Shown: positions 42,943 through 53,652 of the stretch, one piece after another
How the letters are laid out: each line of letters begins with the position of its first letter
How positions within the stretch are numbered: the stretch's first letter is position 1
DNA from: ZC4RG20 sp963702105
GTDB taxonomy: Bacteria > Pseudomonadota > Gammaproteobacteria > Steroidobacterales > Rariloculaceae
Reading direction: 5' to 3'
Assembly (NCBI GenBank): GCA_963702105.1
Contig: OY969712.1
Span: forward strand, 558,001 to 622,000
DNA: 64,000 bases
Made by a program: the position numbers and the translations under genes
Notes under the pieces: model-generated
Database searches by the model: none
Seen by the model: only the letters and a program-made list of their open reading frames with translations
Told to the model about the DNA's origin: nothing

Positions 42943-44666
42943 GCGGCCTTCTCCAGCATGAAGGAGCCGATCACGAGCGCATCGAGCGGCGAGCTCCAGA
43001 ACGTTTCCACGGCGTCGCGGGGCGTGCAGACGATAAGCTCCCCGCGCGCGTTGAACGAAGTGTTCACGAGCACGGGCACGCCCGTGCGGGCGCCGAATGC
43101 CGTCAGCAGGTCGTAGTAGAGCGCGTGCTGGTCTCGGTTCACGGTTTGCACGCGCGCCGTGCCGTCCACATGCCGCACCGCGGGGATCCGTTCGGCCTTG
43201 TCGGGGCGCACGTCGAACACGGAGACCATGAAAGGCGCGGGCCGGCCGCCCACGAACCAATCGGCGGCTGCCTCCTCGAGCACCACGGGCGCGACGGGGC
43301 GAAAGTCCTCGCGATCCTTGAGGGCGTTGAGGCGACGCTGCATGCCGGCGTCGAGCGGCGAGGCAAGGATCGAGCGTGCGCCGAGTGCTCGCGGCCCGAA
43401 TTCCATGCGGCCCTGAAACCAGCCGACGATCTCGCCCCGCGCGAGCCGCTCGGCGGTCTCACCGGCCACGTCTTGAAGGCGCCGGTAGCGCAGCTTGCTG
43501 CTCTGAAGCAGGGCTTCGATCTCGGAGTCTGTAAATTCCGGGCCGAGAAAGACATGGTCGGCCCGGTAGCGCCGCTCCGGGCCGCGCTCCTCGCGATCGA
43601 TCCAGAGCGCGGCGCCGAGCGCCGTGCCGGCGTCTCCCGCTGCGGGCTGGATCCATACGTCCCCGAAGACGCCCGCATCGCGCAGGCGCGCATTGAGCAC
43701 GCAGTTCAGGGCGACGCCGCCGGCGAGGCACAAGTGCCGCGCCCGCGTCGTCCGCTGCAGCCAGCGCGCAAGCTCGAGCACGGTCTCTTCGAGCACGAGC
43801 TGAAGCGAGCGCGCGAGATCGAAGTGCTCCGGCGTCAGCGCGCCCCCGCGGGGTCGCGGCGGCCCGAAGCGCTCGGCGAGACGCGCGGCGCGTACCTGAT
43901 AGCCGCCGTCGGTCCCGGCGCGAACGATCTCCCTGAACGCATCAGCGTAGGCGGGCTCGCCGTAGGACGCGAGCGCCATGACCTTGTACTCGTCCGATGA
44001 CCTCAGGAACCCGAGGTAGTCCGTGACATCCTCGTACAGCAGGCCGAGCGAGTGCGGCAGCGGCACTTGGCCGATCCGGCGGTACTCGCCGTTTTCGAAG
44101 TGGCCGTAGCTGGTTGCGGTGCGCTCGCCGCGGCCGTCGAGCGTCATGACGGCCGTTTCCTCGAACGGCGAGGCGAGGAAGGCGCTCGCCTCGTGGCACA
44201 GATGGTGCTCCACGAAATGCCAGCGCCATCGTTTCGCCCGCTTCGCGGGCAGGAACCGCTCGCGCAGACGGTGAGGGGCGCCGTCGACGAGCTGGCGTTC
44301 GGCGTTGACGACGTAGGACAGGAACAGCGGTTCCCATGGGGCAAGGCCCGGTTTCGCCCTCGCGCTCGGCTCGAGCGGCAGCGAGATCGACGCCTCGCCC
44401 GTCTCGAGCAGCCGGCGCGTCTCGAGCAGCCGGCGCGGATCGAACGAGTACGCGACGTGATCGACGGCCGCGAGGTCGATGCCCGCACGCGCTAGGCAGA
44501 AGTCGACGGCATGGTAAGGCAGTTCCCACGCGCTGAACGGCACAGGGCGCTTCGCATGCTTGACGCGCGTGAAGCGCTCTTCCTCGGCGGCCGCGACGAC
44601 TTCGCCGTCGCGCACGAGACAGGCTGCGCTGTCGTGAAAAGCCGCGTTGATTCCGAGCGTATACAT
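42939..44666 (-). CDS. Carbamoyltransferase, NodU/CmcH family
   Basis: A 575-residue two-domain enzyme. The N-terminal ASKHA-type domain has GINAAFHDSAACLV, the metal ligands in HHLCHEASAFLASPF and TLDGRGERTATS. GGVALNCVLNARL and then GWFQGRMEFGPRALGARSIL lead into the C-terminal YrdC-like half with VLVNTSFNARGELIV. The family transfers carbamoyl from carbamoyl phosphate, through carbamoyl-AMP, to a hydroxyl on a sugar or antibiotic (NodU, CmcH, TobZ). The acceptor here is unknown; the adjoining glycosyltransferase suggests a glycan. Confidence 0.9.
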   Translation of the reverse strand: MYTLGINAAFHDSAACLVRDGEVVAAAEEERFTRVKHAKRPVPFSAWELPYHAVDFCLARAGIDLAAVDHVAYSFDPRRLLETRRLLETGEASISLPLEPSARAKPGLAPWEPLFLSYVVNAERQLVDGAPHRLRERFLPAKRAKRWRWHFVEHHLCHEASAFLASPFEETAVMTLDGRGERTATSYGHFENGEYRRIGQVPLPHSLGLLYEDVTDYLGFLRSSDEYKVMALASYGEPAYADAFREIVRAGTDGGYQVRAARLAERFGPPRPRGGALTPEHFDLARSLQLVLEETVLELARWLQRTTRARHLCLAGGVALNCVLNARLRDAGVFGDVWIQPAAGDAGTALGAALWIDREERGPERRYRADHVFLGPEFTDSEIEALLQSSKLRYRRLQDVAGETAERLARGEIVGWFQGRMEFGPRALGARSILASPLDAGMQRRLNALKDREDFRPVAPVVLEEAAADWFVGGRPAPFMVSVFDVRPDKAERIPAVRHVDGTARVQTVNRDQHALYYDLLTAFGARTGVPVLVNTSFNARGELIVCTPRDAVETFWSSPLDALVIGSFMLEKAA

Positions 44667-44858
44667 TGCGATCCTGGGACGAATTCGTGCCTCCGGCGCC
44701 GCGCGAGCAAGGCGTTCGCCGGCGTTCGTGCGCGCTTCTCCCAGAGCAAGTACCGTGCCATGTGGGACAGGCCGCAGGCGCGCACCCTCTCCGCTCTCGG
44801 ACGTTGCAACTCCCGCAAAGAGTCCTATTCGTGGAGCGACGAGCGGGGGCCGGCCCCG

Positions 44859-46142
44859 CTAAGGGGGCAGGAGGTGGACCCAGCCGCGATAGGCCGCGAC
44901 GTGCGAGGGCACGTCGTGGACGCGCAGGATGTCCACGCCCTGCGCACAGAGATTCAGCGAGGCCCCGACCGTCACGAGGTCCCGTTCGGCGTGACCGCGG
45001 CCGCCGAAGGTGCCCATGAACGATTTGCGGGAATGGCCGACGAGCACGCGGAGCTCGGGCGGCGAGAACGCCGCGACGTCGCGCAGCAGGGCGAGCGACT
45101 GCAGCGGTGTCTTGCCGAAACCGATGCCAGGGTCGAAGATCACGCGGTCGAGCGCAATGCCCGCCGCCGTCCAAACCTCTAGCCGGCGGTCCACCCATTC
45201 ACGCAAGCAGGCGCCCGGGGCCCGGTCCGGGGGCAGCGTGACCGTCCGGTCCGCCGGCACCGTCAGGCTGTGCATGGCGACGAAAGTATTTCCGCTGGCC
45301 GCCGCGAGCTCGATCATCCGCTCATCGGTGAGTCCCGCGACGTCGTTGACGATATCCGCGCCGGCCGCAAGGGCCCGGCGCGCGACGTCGGCGTGGTACG
45401 TATCGATGCTCACGAGCGGGCGCAGGGGCAGGTCGGCGACTTTCGCGAGCACGCGGGTCAGCGGCATCTCGAGCCGCGCCCATTCGGCGTCGGCCGAGAG
45501 CGGCGCGGCGCCCGGCCGCGTCGATTCCGCGCCGACGTCGACGATCTGCACGCCCGCCTCGAGCATCGCCTCGAGGCGGGCTTCGAGGGACCCGGCCTCG
45601 AGGAGCTCCCCGCCATCGGAGAACGAATCCGGGGTCACGTTCAAGATGCCCATCCAGAGCGGAATCCGGTGGCGCAGGGCGCGCGCGTAGCCCAGGACCG
45701 TCGTCGGCCCCCGGCCGGGAACCGTGAGCCCCGGCGCCAGCGCGGCCAAGGGCGTGAGCACGAACGCGCGCTGCGTGAGCCCCGGGTGCGGCACCTCGAG
45801 CCGCGGCGTGTGGATGAGCTCGTGTCCCCAGAGCAGGATGTCGATGTCGATCGGGCGCGGGGCCCAGCGCGGCCCCTCGGTCGCCCGGCCCAGCGCGGCT
45901 TCGACGGCCTTGATGCGCTCGAGCGCCGTTTCCGGCGCAAGCGCCGTGCCGCAACGTATCACTGCGTTCAGGAAGGGCCGGTTCCAGTCGCTGGGCGCGC
46001 CTTCGGGCAAGAGCGCCGGCGTCTCGACGACCGGGGAAACGGCGTGCACGTCGATATCCTCGGCGCGCAGACGGGACAGGGCCGCAGCGAGATGCGCGCG
46101 GCGATCGCCGAGGTTCGAGCCTAGACCGAGGTAGATGTCCAT
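44859..46142 (-). CDS. folKP: HPPK-DHPS fusion (FolK-FolP)
   Basis: A 427-residue fusion of two consecutive folate enzymes. Residues 1 to about 155 are hydroxymethyldihydropterin pyrophosphokinase: LGLGSNLGDRRAHL, RWAPRPIDIDILLWG, VPHPGLTQRAFVL. Residues about 160-420 are dihydropteroate synthase: GILNVTPDSFSDGG, VDVGAESTRPGA, SIDTYHADVARRAL, VNDVAG, FDPGIGFGKTPLQ, GHSRKSFMG. Most bacteria keep these as separate genes; fusions are known in Francisella, plants and fungi. A GC-rich dyad (44843-44860) overlaps and follows the stop and may terminate transcription. About 190 bases without a gene separate it from the carbamoyltransferase start. Confidence 0.94.
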   Translation of the reverse strand: MDIYLGLGSNLGDRRAHLAAALSRLRAEDIDVHAVSPVVETPALLPEGAPSDWNRPFLNAVIRCGTALAPETALERIKAVEAALGRATEGPRWAPRPIDIDILLWGHELIHTPRLEVPHPGLTQRAFVLTPLAALAPGLTVPGRGPTTVLGYARALRHRIPLWMGILNVTPDSFSDGGELLEAGSLEARLEAMLEAGVQIVDVGAESTRPGAAPLSADAEWARLEMPLTRVLAKVADLPLRPLVSIDTYHADVARRALAAGADIVNDVAGLTDERMIELAAASGNTFVAMHSLTVPADRTVTLPPDRAPGACLREWVDRRLEVWTAAGIALDRVIFDPGIGFGKTPLQSLALLRDVAAFSPPELRVLVGHSRKSFMGTFGGRGHAERDLVTVGASLNLCAQGVDILRVHDVPSHVAAYRGWVHLLPP

Positions 46143-46216
46143 GACTGGGCGGATCGGGAGGTCGATGCGAGGGGCGCCAGTTTAGCGCGGGGGCGACAGG
46201 GAAAGAGCGACTTCAT

Positions 46217-46222
46217 TACAAT
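46217..46222 (+). promoter_or_regulatory. Possible -10 box for the formaldehyde dehydrogenase gene
   Basis: TACAAT lies 55 bases before the frmA start in the 135-base divergent gap with folKP. There is no strong -35 at the expected distance. Confidence 0.3.
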
Positions 46223-46277
46223 GGCGCCCTTGCCACTTTAGGTTCGGAATAACCACAAGCTCAGAGGGAAGCGAATA

Positions 46278-47387
46278 ATGAAAGCGAAAGCGGCCGTTGC
46301 GTGGAAGGCGGGCGATCCCCTGTCCATCGAGGAAGTTGACGTTCAGGGCCCGAAAGCCGGCGAGGTGCTCGTACGCATCGTCGCGACGGGCGTCTGCCAT
46401 ACGGACGCGTTCACCCTGTCGGGCGACGACCCGGAGGGCGCCTTCCCGGTCATTCTCGGCCACGAGGGCGGCGGGATCGTCGAGGAAGTCGGCGAGGGCG
46501 TCACGAGCGTCAAGGTGGGCGACCACGTGATCCCGCTATACACGCCCGAGTGCGGCAAGTGCGAGTACTGCCTCTCGGGAAAGACGAACCTCTGCCAAGC
46601 GATCCGCGTCACGCAGGGCAAGGGCGTAATGCCGGACGGCACGAGCCGGTTTTCGATCAAGGGCAAGCCGATTCTGCACTTCATGGGGACCTCGACGTTC
46701 TCGGAGTACACGGTGCTGCCGGAAATCGCCGTGGCCAAGGTCAACAAGGAGGCGCCCCTCGAGAAGGTCTGCCTGCTCGGCTGCGGCATCACGACGGGCA
46801 TCGGCGCCGTGCTGAATACGGCCAAGGTGCAGCCCGGCTCGACGGTCGCGGTGTTCGGCCTGGGCGGCGTCGGCCTCAGCGTGATCCAGGGCGCGGTCAT
46901 GGCCAAGGCCTCGCGCATCCTGGCCGTGGACATTAATCCCGACAAGGAGCAGATGGCGCGCGCGCTCGGCGCCACGGATTTCGTGAACCCGAAGAACTAC
47001 GATCGGCCGATCCAGGAAGTCATCGTCGAGATGACGAACGGCGGCGTCGACTACTCGTTCGAGGCCGTCGGCAACGTCAAGCTCATGCGCTCCGCGCTCG
47101 AGTGCTGTCACAAAGGCTGGGGCGAATCGACGATCATCGGCGTGGCGGGGTCGGGCCAGGAGATTTCGACGCGCCCGTTCCAACTCGTGACGGGCCGCGT
47201 GTGGCGCGGCAGCGCGTTCGGCGGCGTGAAGGGCCGCAGCCAGCTGCCCGGAATGGTCGATCAGTACATGCACGGTGACATCAAGATCGACCCATTCATC
47301 ACGCACACGATGGGTCTCGAGGACATCAACCACGCCTTCGAGCTCATGCACGAAGGCAAGAGCATCCGCGCGGTCATCCACTACTGA
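46278..47387 (+). CDS. frmA: S-(hydroxymethyl)glutathione dehydrogenase, class III ADH
   Basis: A 369-residue zinc alcohol dehydrogenase. GVCHTDAFTLSGDDPEGAFP with the catalytic zinc Cys and HEGGGIVEEVGEGV are present, as are the four structural zinc Cys in TPECGKCEYCLSGKTNLC. GTSTFSEYTV, GCGITTGIGAVLNTA and the Rossmann motif VFGLGGVGLSVIQGA complete the pattern. The GDDPEGAFP and ATGVCHTD forms are specific to class III (glutathione-dependent formaldehyde) enzymes. It oxidises the formaldehyde-glutathione adduct; with an esterase it yields formate, the substrate of FdsGBAD. GAGGGAAG precedes the ATG. Confidence 0.95.
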   Translation: MKAKAAVAWKAGDPLSIEEVDVQGPKAGEVLVRIVATGVCHTDAFTLSGDDPEGAFPVILGHEGGGIVEEVGEGVTSVKVGDHVIPLYTPECGKCEYCLSGKTNLCQAIRVTQGKGVMPDGTSRFSIKGKPILHFMGTSTFSEYTVLPEIAVAKVNKEAPLEKVCLLGCGITTGIGAVLNTAKVQPGSTVAVFGLGGVGLSVIQGAVMAKASRILAVDINPDKEQMARALGATDFVNPKNYDRPIQEVIVEMTNGGVDYSFEAVGNVKLMRSALECCHKGWGESTIIGVAGSGQEISTRPFQLVTGRVWRGSAFGGVKGRSQLPGMVDQYMHGDIKIDPFITHTMGLEDINHAFELMHEGKSIRAVIHY

Positions 47388-47412
47388 GCGGGGCGTTCGC
47401 GGCGCCGGCGCC

Positions 47413-47438
47413 GAAAAAAGGGTCAGAGCCCTTTTTTC
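47413..47438. terminator. Perfect A/T-tailed hairpin terminator, copy 1
   Basis: Ten-base arms (GAAAAAAGGG at 47413-47422 and its complement at 47429-47438) flank a six-base loop TCAGAG. A-run upstream and T-run downstream make it work on both strands between convergent frmA and the TonB receptor gene. Confidence 0.8.
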
Positions 47439-47471
47439 GTGCGCGGGCGTGCCGATTCGGCGGCCGGGTGT

Positions 47472-47499
47472 GAAAAAAAGGGCTCTGACCCCTTTTTTC
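47472..47499. terminator. A/T-tailed hairpin terminator, copy 2 (inverted)
   Basis: The same element as the one 33 bases away, in opposite orientation (GGGCTCTGACCCC between an A-run and a T-run). It lies directly next to the TonB receptor stop and would terminate it. The pair protects the two convergent genes from read-through. Confidence 0.8.
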
Positions 47500-47501
47500 G
47501 G

Positions 47502-49637
47502 TCAGTGGTAACGGTAGTTGACGGTCACGCCCGCGAACAGGTTACGCCCGGGGCCCGGCTCGAAGTAGCGGCCGCCGAACGCGTTGAGGCGCACGTTTGC
47601 GTAATAGCTCTTGTCGAACAGGTTGTTGATCGAGAAGAACGGCGTGATGAGCAGCGAGCCCGCCTCCCCCTTGTAGCCGAACCGCAGGTCCGTGATCGTC
47701 GAAGCCGGGCTCGAGTTCGTGTTCGCGTCGTTGGCGTACTGCTTGCCGGTATAGAGCGAATCGATCGAGCCGAACCAGCCGTGCGGGTCTTCGTAGTTGA
47801 GCTCGGCGTAGAAGAGATTCTTTGACGTGCCCGGGATCACGTTGCCGCTGAAGTCGTGGCCGTCCTGATCGATGAAGCGGTCGAACGTGAAGTCCGAGTA
47901 GGTGTAGCTGAACGTCGTGCGCCAACGGTCCGTGAGGTGCGAAACCATCGAGAACTCGAGGCCGTTTCGCGTGGATTTGCCCGCGTTGACGTAATAGTCG
48001 CGCCCCGGCGTGCCCGGTACCGTGAACGGGATCAGCTCGTCCTTGACGCCGATCGTGAATAACGAGACCTCGTACCGGTGCTTCTGGGCGAGCGTACCGC
48101 GTAGGCCGATCTCGTAGTTCGTCGCGAGCTGCGGCTTCAGTGATTGGTTGAAGCCGCCCGCGCCCGTCGGGTTCGCGTACTCCGTCGTCGTCGGCGTCTC
48201 GAAGGACGTTGAGTAAGTGCCGTAGAAGTTCAGCGCCGGTGAGATCGAGTAGACGATGCCGGCCATCGGGCTCGTGCTGTCCTCGGTGACGCGCCCGGAG
48301 TCGTTGCCGTCGGCCAGGAAGTGATCGGTGACGTCGAACGTGACCTGGTCCGTCCGCACGCCGAGCGTCAGCAACACGTCCTTCGTGATGCTGAGCTCGT
48401 TCTGTGCGAAGACGCCGGAGCTCGTGACGTGTTCCCGCTGATCGAGCGCGAGGGCGCCCTGAACGCCGAGGTTGTTGTCGTAGTTCGTGCGGTCGTCGTC
48501 CTGATCGTTGTAGTCGAAGCCGACGACGAGGCGGTCCGGGCGGTCCAGCCAGTAGCCGTCGTAGTTGTAGTTGAGCCCGCCGCCGGCGAAGAACCGATTG
48601 AATTTGACCCGGCCGCCCGCCACGAACGGCAGCTTGTTCGCAAAGTCCTGCCACAAATAATAGTTGCGCGCCGTGAGGCTGTTGCCGCCGTTCAGCGGCA
48701 CGTCGTAGACGAAGCCGACGCGCGACTGGGTCAGCGCTTCGCCCGCGTCGTAGGCGATGTTCGCCGGCCAGGCGGCCTTGGGATCGCTCGCGGCCATGGC
48801 CGCCGTGATGCCGCCCGGGTCGTCCGAGACGGGCTGATCGGTGTAGTTGACGACCGCGAGCAGCTTGCGGTCGCCCTTGAAGTCGAGATTGAAGCGTCCG
48901 CTGAACTGCGTGCTTTCGGCCCGGCTGTGGTCCCGGAAACCGTCGTAGCCCATGTCGGAGAGGCTGACGAGATACCCAACCTTGTCGCCTTGGCCGCCGG
49001 CCTTGACCTGCGTCTTGCGGTAGTCGTATTCGCCGGCCGCGACCCTGACGTCGGCGAAGGGCTGGTCGGGCGGGGACTCGCTCGTGATGTTGATGACCCC
49101 GCCGGAGGCGTTGCCGTACAGCGTCGAGCTCGGCCCGCGGATGACTTCGATGCGGCTCGCCGTGCCGAGATCGACCCCGTCTACCGAGCCCGAGCCGTCG
49201 GGCAGTGTTGCGGGAATGCCGTCGATGAGAATTTTGACGCCCCGGATGCCGAAGTTCGCGCGGGCGCCGAAACCGCGGATCGAAACGCGCAGGTCCTGAG
49301 CGAAGTTGTAGCGATCCTGCATGAGCACGCCCGGCACGCGGTCGAGCGACTCGTCGAGGCCGAGCTGCTGGCGGCCCAGCTGGATGTCGTCCTTGGTCAC
49401 GACGCTCACGGCGGCCGGAACGTGGTCCAAGGGCGTCGCCAGGCGCGTCGCCGTGACCACGATTTCCTCGAGCGGGTTCTTGGCGCCGGCGGCCGACGCC
49501 TGGGCTCCGGCGCCGGGGTTCGAGCTTTGGGCCGATTGCGCGCCGGGGCTCGAGCCTTGGGCCGATTGCGCACCGGCCGAACCGGCCGCGGCGCCGAGAA
49601 GCAGGGCCACGACAACGCTGTGGTTTTTCTGCATCAT
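47502..49637 (-). CDS. TonB-dependent outer-membrane receptor
   Basis: From Met 49637 the product has 711 residues: signal peptide MMQKNHSVVVALLLGAAAG, and a low-complexity segment with a duplicated AQSSNPGA-like unit. The TonB box-like LEEIVVTATRLAT follows, then the plug (SVVTKDDIQLGRQQLGLDE, SIRGFGARANFGIRGVKILI, IEVIRGPSSTLYGNASGGVI). The barrel follows to the C-terminus FAGVTVNYRYH, which lacks the usual terminal Phe. It imports a bulky ligand, perhaps a metal chelate, across the outer membrane using TonB. Nothing nearby identifies the ligand. Upstream in-frame residues to 49718 look non-coding. Confidence 0.92.
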   Translation of the reverse strand: MMQKNHSVVVALLLGAAAGSAGAQSAQGSSPGAQSAQSSNPGAGAQASAAGAKNPLEEIVVTATRLATPLDHVPAAVSVVTKDDIQLGRQQLGLDESLDRVPGVLMQDRYNFAQDLRVSIRGFGARANFGIRGVKILIDGIPATLPDGSGSVDGVDLGTASRIEVIRGPSSTLYGNASGGVINITSESPPDQPFADVRVAAGEYDYRKTQVKAGGQGDKVGYLVSLSDMGYDGFRDHSRAESTQFSGRFNLDFKGDRKLLAVVNYTDQPVSDDPGGITAAMAASDPKAAWPANIAYDAGEALTQSRVGFVYDVPLNGGNSLTARNYYLWQDFANKLPFVAGGRVKFNRFFAGGGLNYNYDGYWLDRPDRLVVGFDYNDQDDDRTNYDNNLGVQGALALDQREHVTSSGVFAQNELSITKDVLLTLGVRTDQVTFDVTDHFLADGNDSGRVTEDSTSPMAGIVYSISPALNFYGTYSTSFETPTTTEYANPTGAGGFNQSLKPQLATNYEIGLRGTLAQKHRYEVSLFTIGVKDELIPFTVPGTPGRDYYVNAGKSTRNGLEFSMVSHLTDRWRTTFSYTYSDFTFDRFIDQDGHDFSGNVIPGTSKNLFYAELNYEDPHGWFGSIDSLYTGKQYANDANTNSSPASTITDLRFGYKGEAGSLLITPFFSINNLFDKSYYANVRLNAFGGRYFEPGPGRNLFAGVTVNYRYH

Positions 49638-49814
49638 CTTCGAGCTCTTGAAAAACAGGGGTGGGAACACGGCCGCACTTGGGCGCGTATCATGACGGAT
49701 ACAGCCGTGCGGGTGCAAACACCTGCGCGCCCGGGCACACTACTGCGCCGTGTCGCAATTTTCCCTTCTTCTCCCTGAGACCCAGATGAGGCCGGACGGC
49801 AAACTCGGCGCGGC

Positions 49815-50525
49815 ATGCACGTGATTTCGGCGGCCGAGCTTGCCGCATTCGTCCAGGTCGTGTTCGTGGACCTCGTTCTCGCCGGCGACAACGCCGTGGT
49901 CGTCGGCATGGCCGTCGCCGGCTTGCCGCGCGAGCAGCGCGCGCGAGCCATGATGATCGGCATCGCCGCGGCGACGGCCATGCGGATCGTGTTCGCTTCC
50001 GTCACGGTCCAGCTGCTCCAGATCATCGGCCTCACGCTGGCCGGAGGGCTGCTGCTCCTGTGGGTCTCGTGGCGGCTTTGGCGCGAGCTCGAGCAGACGC
50101 GCCAGGAGCGGCGGCGCACCTCGGCCGAGGCGCCTTCCGAGGCGCACACCGCCGCGGGCCAGGGCGGCTTCGGCCTCGACGAGCCCGAGCCGGCCCGAGC
50201 TGCGGCGAGCAGGCCCCGCGACGCGCATTCGCGCTACGGCAAGACGCTGCGCCAGGCCGCGACGCAGATCGTCGTCGCGGATCTCTCGATGTCGCTCGAC
50301 AACGTTCTCGCGGTCGCCGGCGTCGCGCGCGACCACCTCGTGGTCCTCGTGTTCGGGCTCGGCTTGTCCGTGCTGTTCATGGGGCTCGCGGCCGTGCTCA
50401 TCGCACGCCTGCTGTCGCGCTTCCACTGGATCGCCTACGTCGGTCTCGCGCTGATTTTCTACGTCGCCGTGCGGATGATCGTCGAGGGCTCCTTCGAGGT
50501 CGCGCACGCTCTTCCGCCTTTCTGA
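49815..50525 (+). CDS. TerC family integral membrane protein
   Basis: A 236-residue membrane protein with about six to seven helices. The TerC/YjbE signatures are FVDLVLAGDNAVVVGMAVAGLP (first, with the conserved Asp-Asn pair) and ATQIVVADLSMSLDNVLAVAGV (second). The loop between them (about 55 residues) is charged and Ala-rich. TerC proteins are linked to metal ion export, particularly manganese, often loading secreted enzymes. The gene stands alone in a 177-base gap after the TonB receptor, divergent from it. Confidence 0.9.
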   Translation: MHVISAAELAAFVQVVFVDLVLAGDNAVVVGMAVAGLPREQRARAMMIGIAAATAMRIVFASVTVQLLQIIGLTLAGGLLLLWVSWRLWRELEQTRQERRRTSAEAPSEAHTAAGQGGFGLDEPEPARAAASRPRDAHSRYGKTLRQAATQIVVADLSMSLDNVLAVAGVARDHLVVLVFGLGLSVLFMGLAAVLIARLLSRFHWIAYVGLALIFYVAVRMIVEGSFEVAHALPPF

Positions 50526-50689
50526 GGCCGCTCCGTCCTGGCGCAGAGGCGGCGCGGCATGCACGCCCATGGAGCACGCCCCCAACCGCCGATTCCAGAA
50601 CTTTCAAACAGTTGTGCGGAGCCGAAGCGCGGCACGGCTCTTGCTATGGGACCTCGGGCGTCTCGCCCTAGGGAGGCAGCAGAGCAGAG

Positions 50690-50902
50690 ATGGCGAAGAA
50701 GGCGATGAGCGCGGCGGCCGGCGCGGGCGATGCGACGCGAGCGGCCATCGCGGAGCGGGCTTATTTCAAGGCGGAGCGCCGGGGTTTCGTGCCCGGCTCC
50801 GAGCTCGACGACTGGCTCGAGGCCGAACAGGAGCTCGCGGTACCGAAGAGCGCGGCGCGGGCAAAGATTCGGCGCCGCAAGGCGGCCGACGGCGCGGCTT
50901 AG
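50690..50902 (+). CDS. DUF2934 domain small protein
   Basis: A 70-residue basic protein with the DUF2934 core IAERAYFKAERRGFVPGSEL, followed by DDWLEAEQELA and a Lys/Arg tail. GGCAGCAGAGCAGAG upstream gives a weak ribosome site. Members often sit beside carbohydrate metabolism genes, and here glycogen phosphorylase follows 62 bases later; the function is unknown. The 164 bases before it hold nothing I can identify. Confidence 0.82.
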   Translation: MAKKAMSAAAGAGDATRAAIAERAYFKAERRGFVPGSELDDWLEAEQELAVPKSAARAKIRRRKAADGAA

Positions 50903-50963
50903 GGGCAGGCGGCCGAGCCTGGGGCGCCGGGCTCCGGGCTCCGGCCGGCCCTCGGGCAATCTC

Positions 50964-53465
<2,502 letters not shown>

Positions 53466-53652
53466 TAGGGGCGCTCTCGCGCCTTGCCCCGACGCGCCAT
53501 CCATCGCTCCACGCTCTGCCCCCTTTTTCGGGGTGATATGATCGGCCGGCCGAGACAAGGAGCCGGCCCATGATCTTGCGCTTGAGCCCGTCCGGGCCGC
53601 GCCCGGCACGAAGCCGCCGATTCGGCCTGCTGCCTGCGCGGGTGCCCCTGTC

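Noticed and set aside
53514..53535. Possible fourth copy of the A/T-tailed terminator repeat (CTCTGCCCCCTTTTTCGGGG)
   Set aside because: Only half the palindrome is alike and the A-run side is absent. It may be a simple C/T-run hairpin, so it was not listed as a member of the family.
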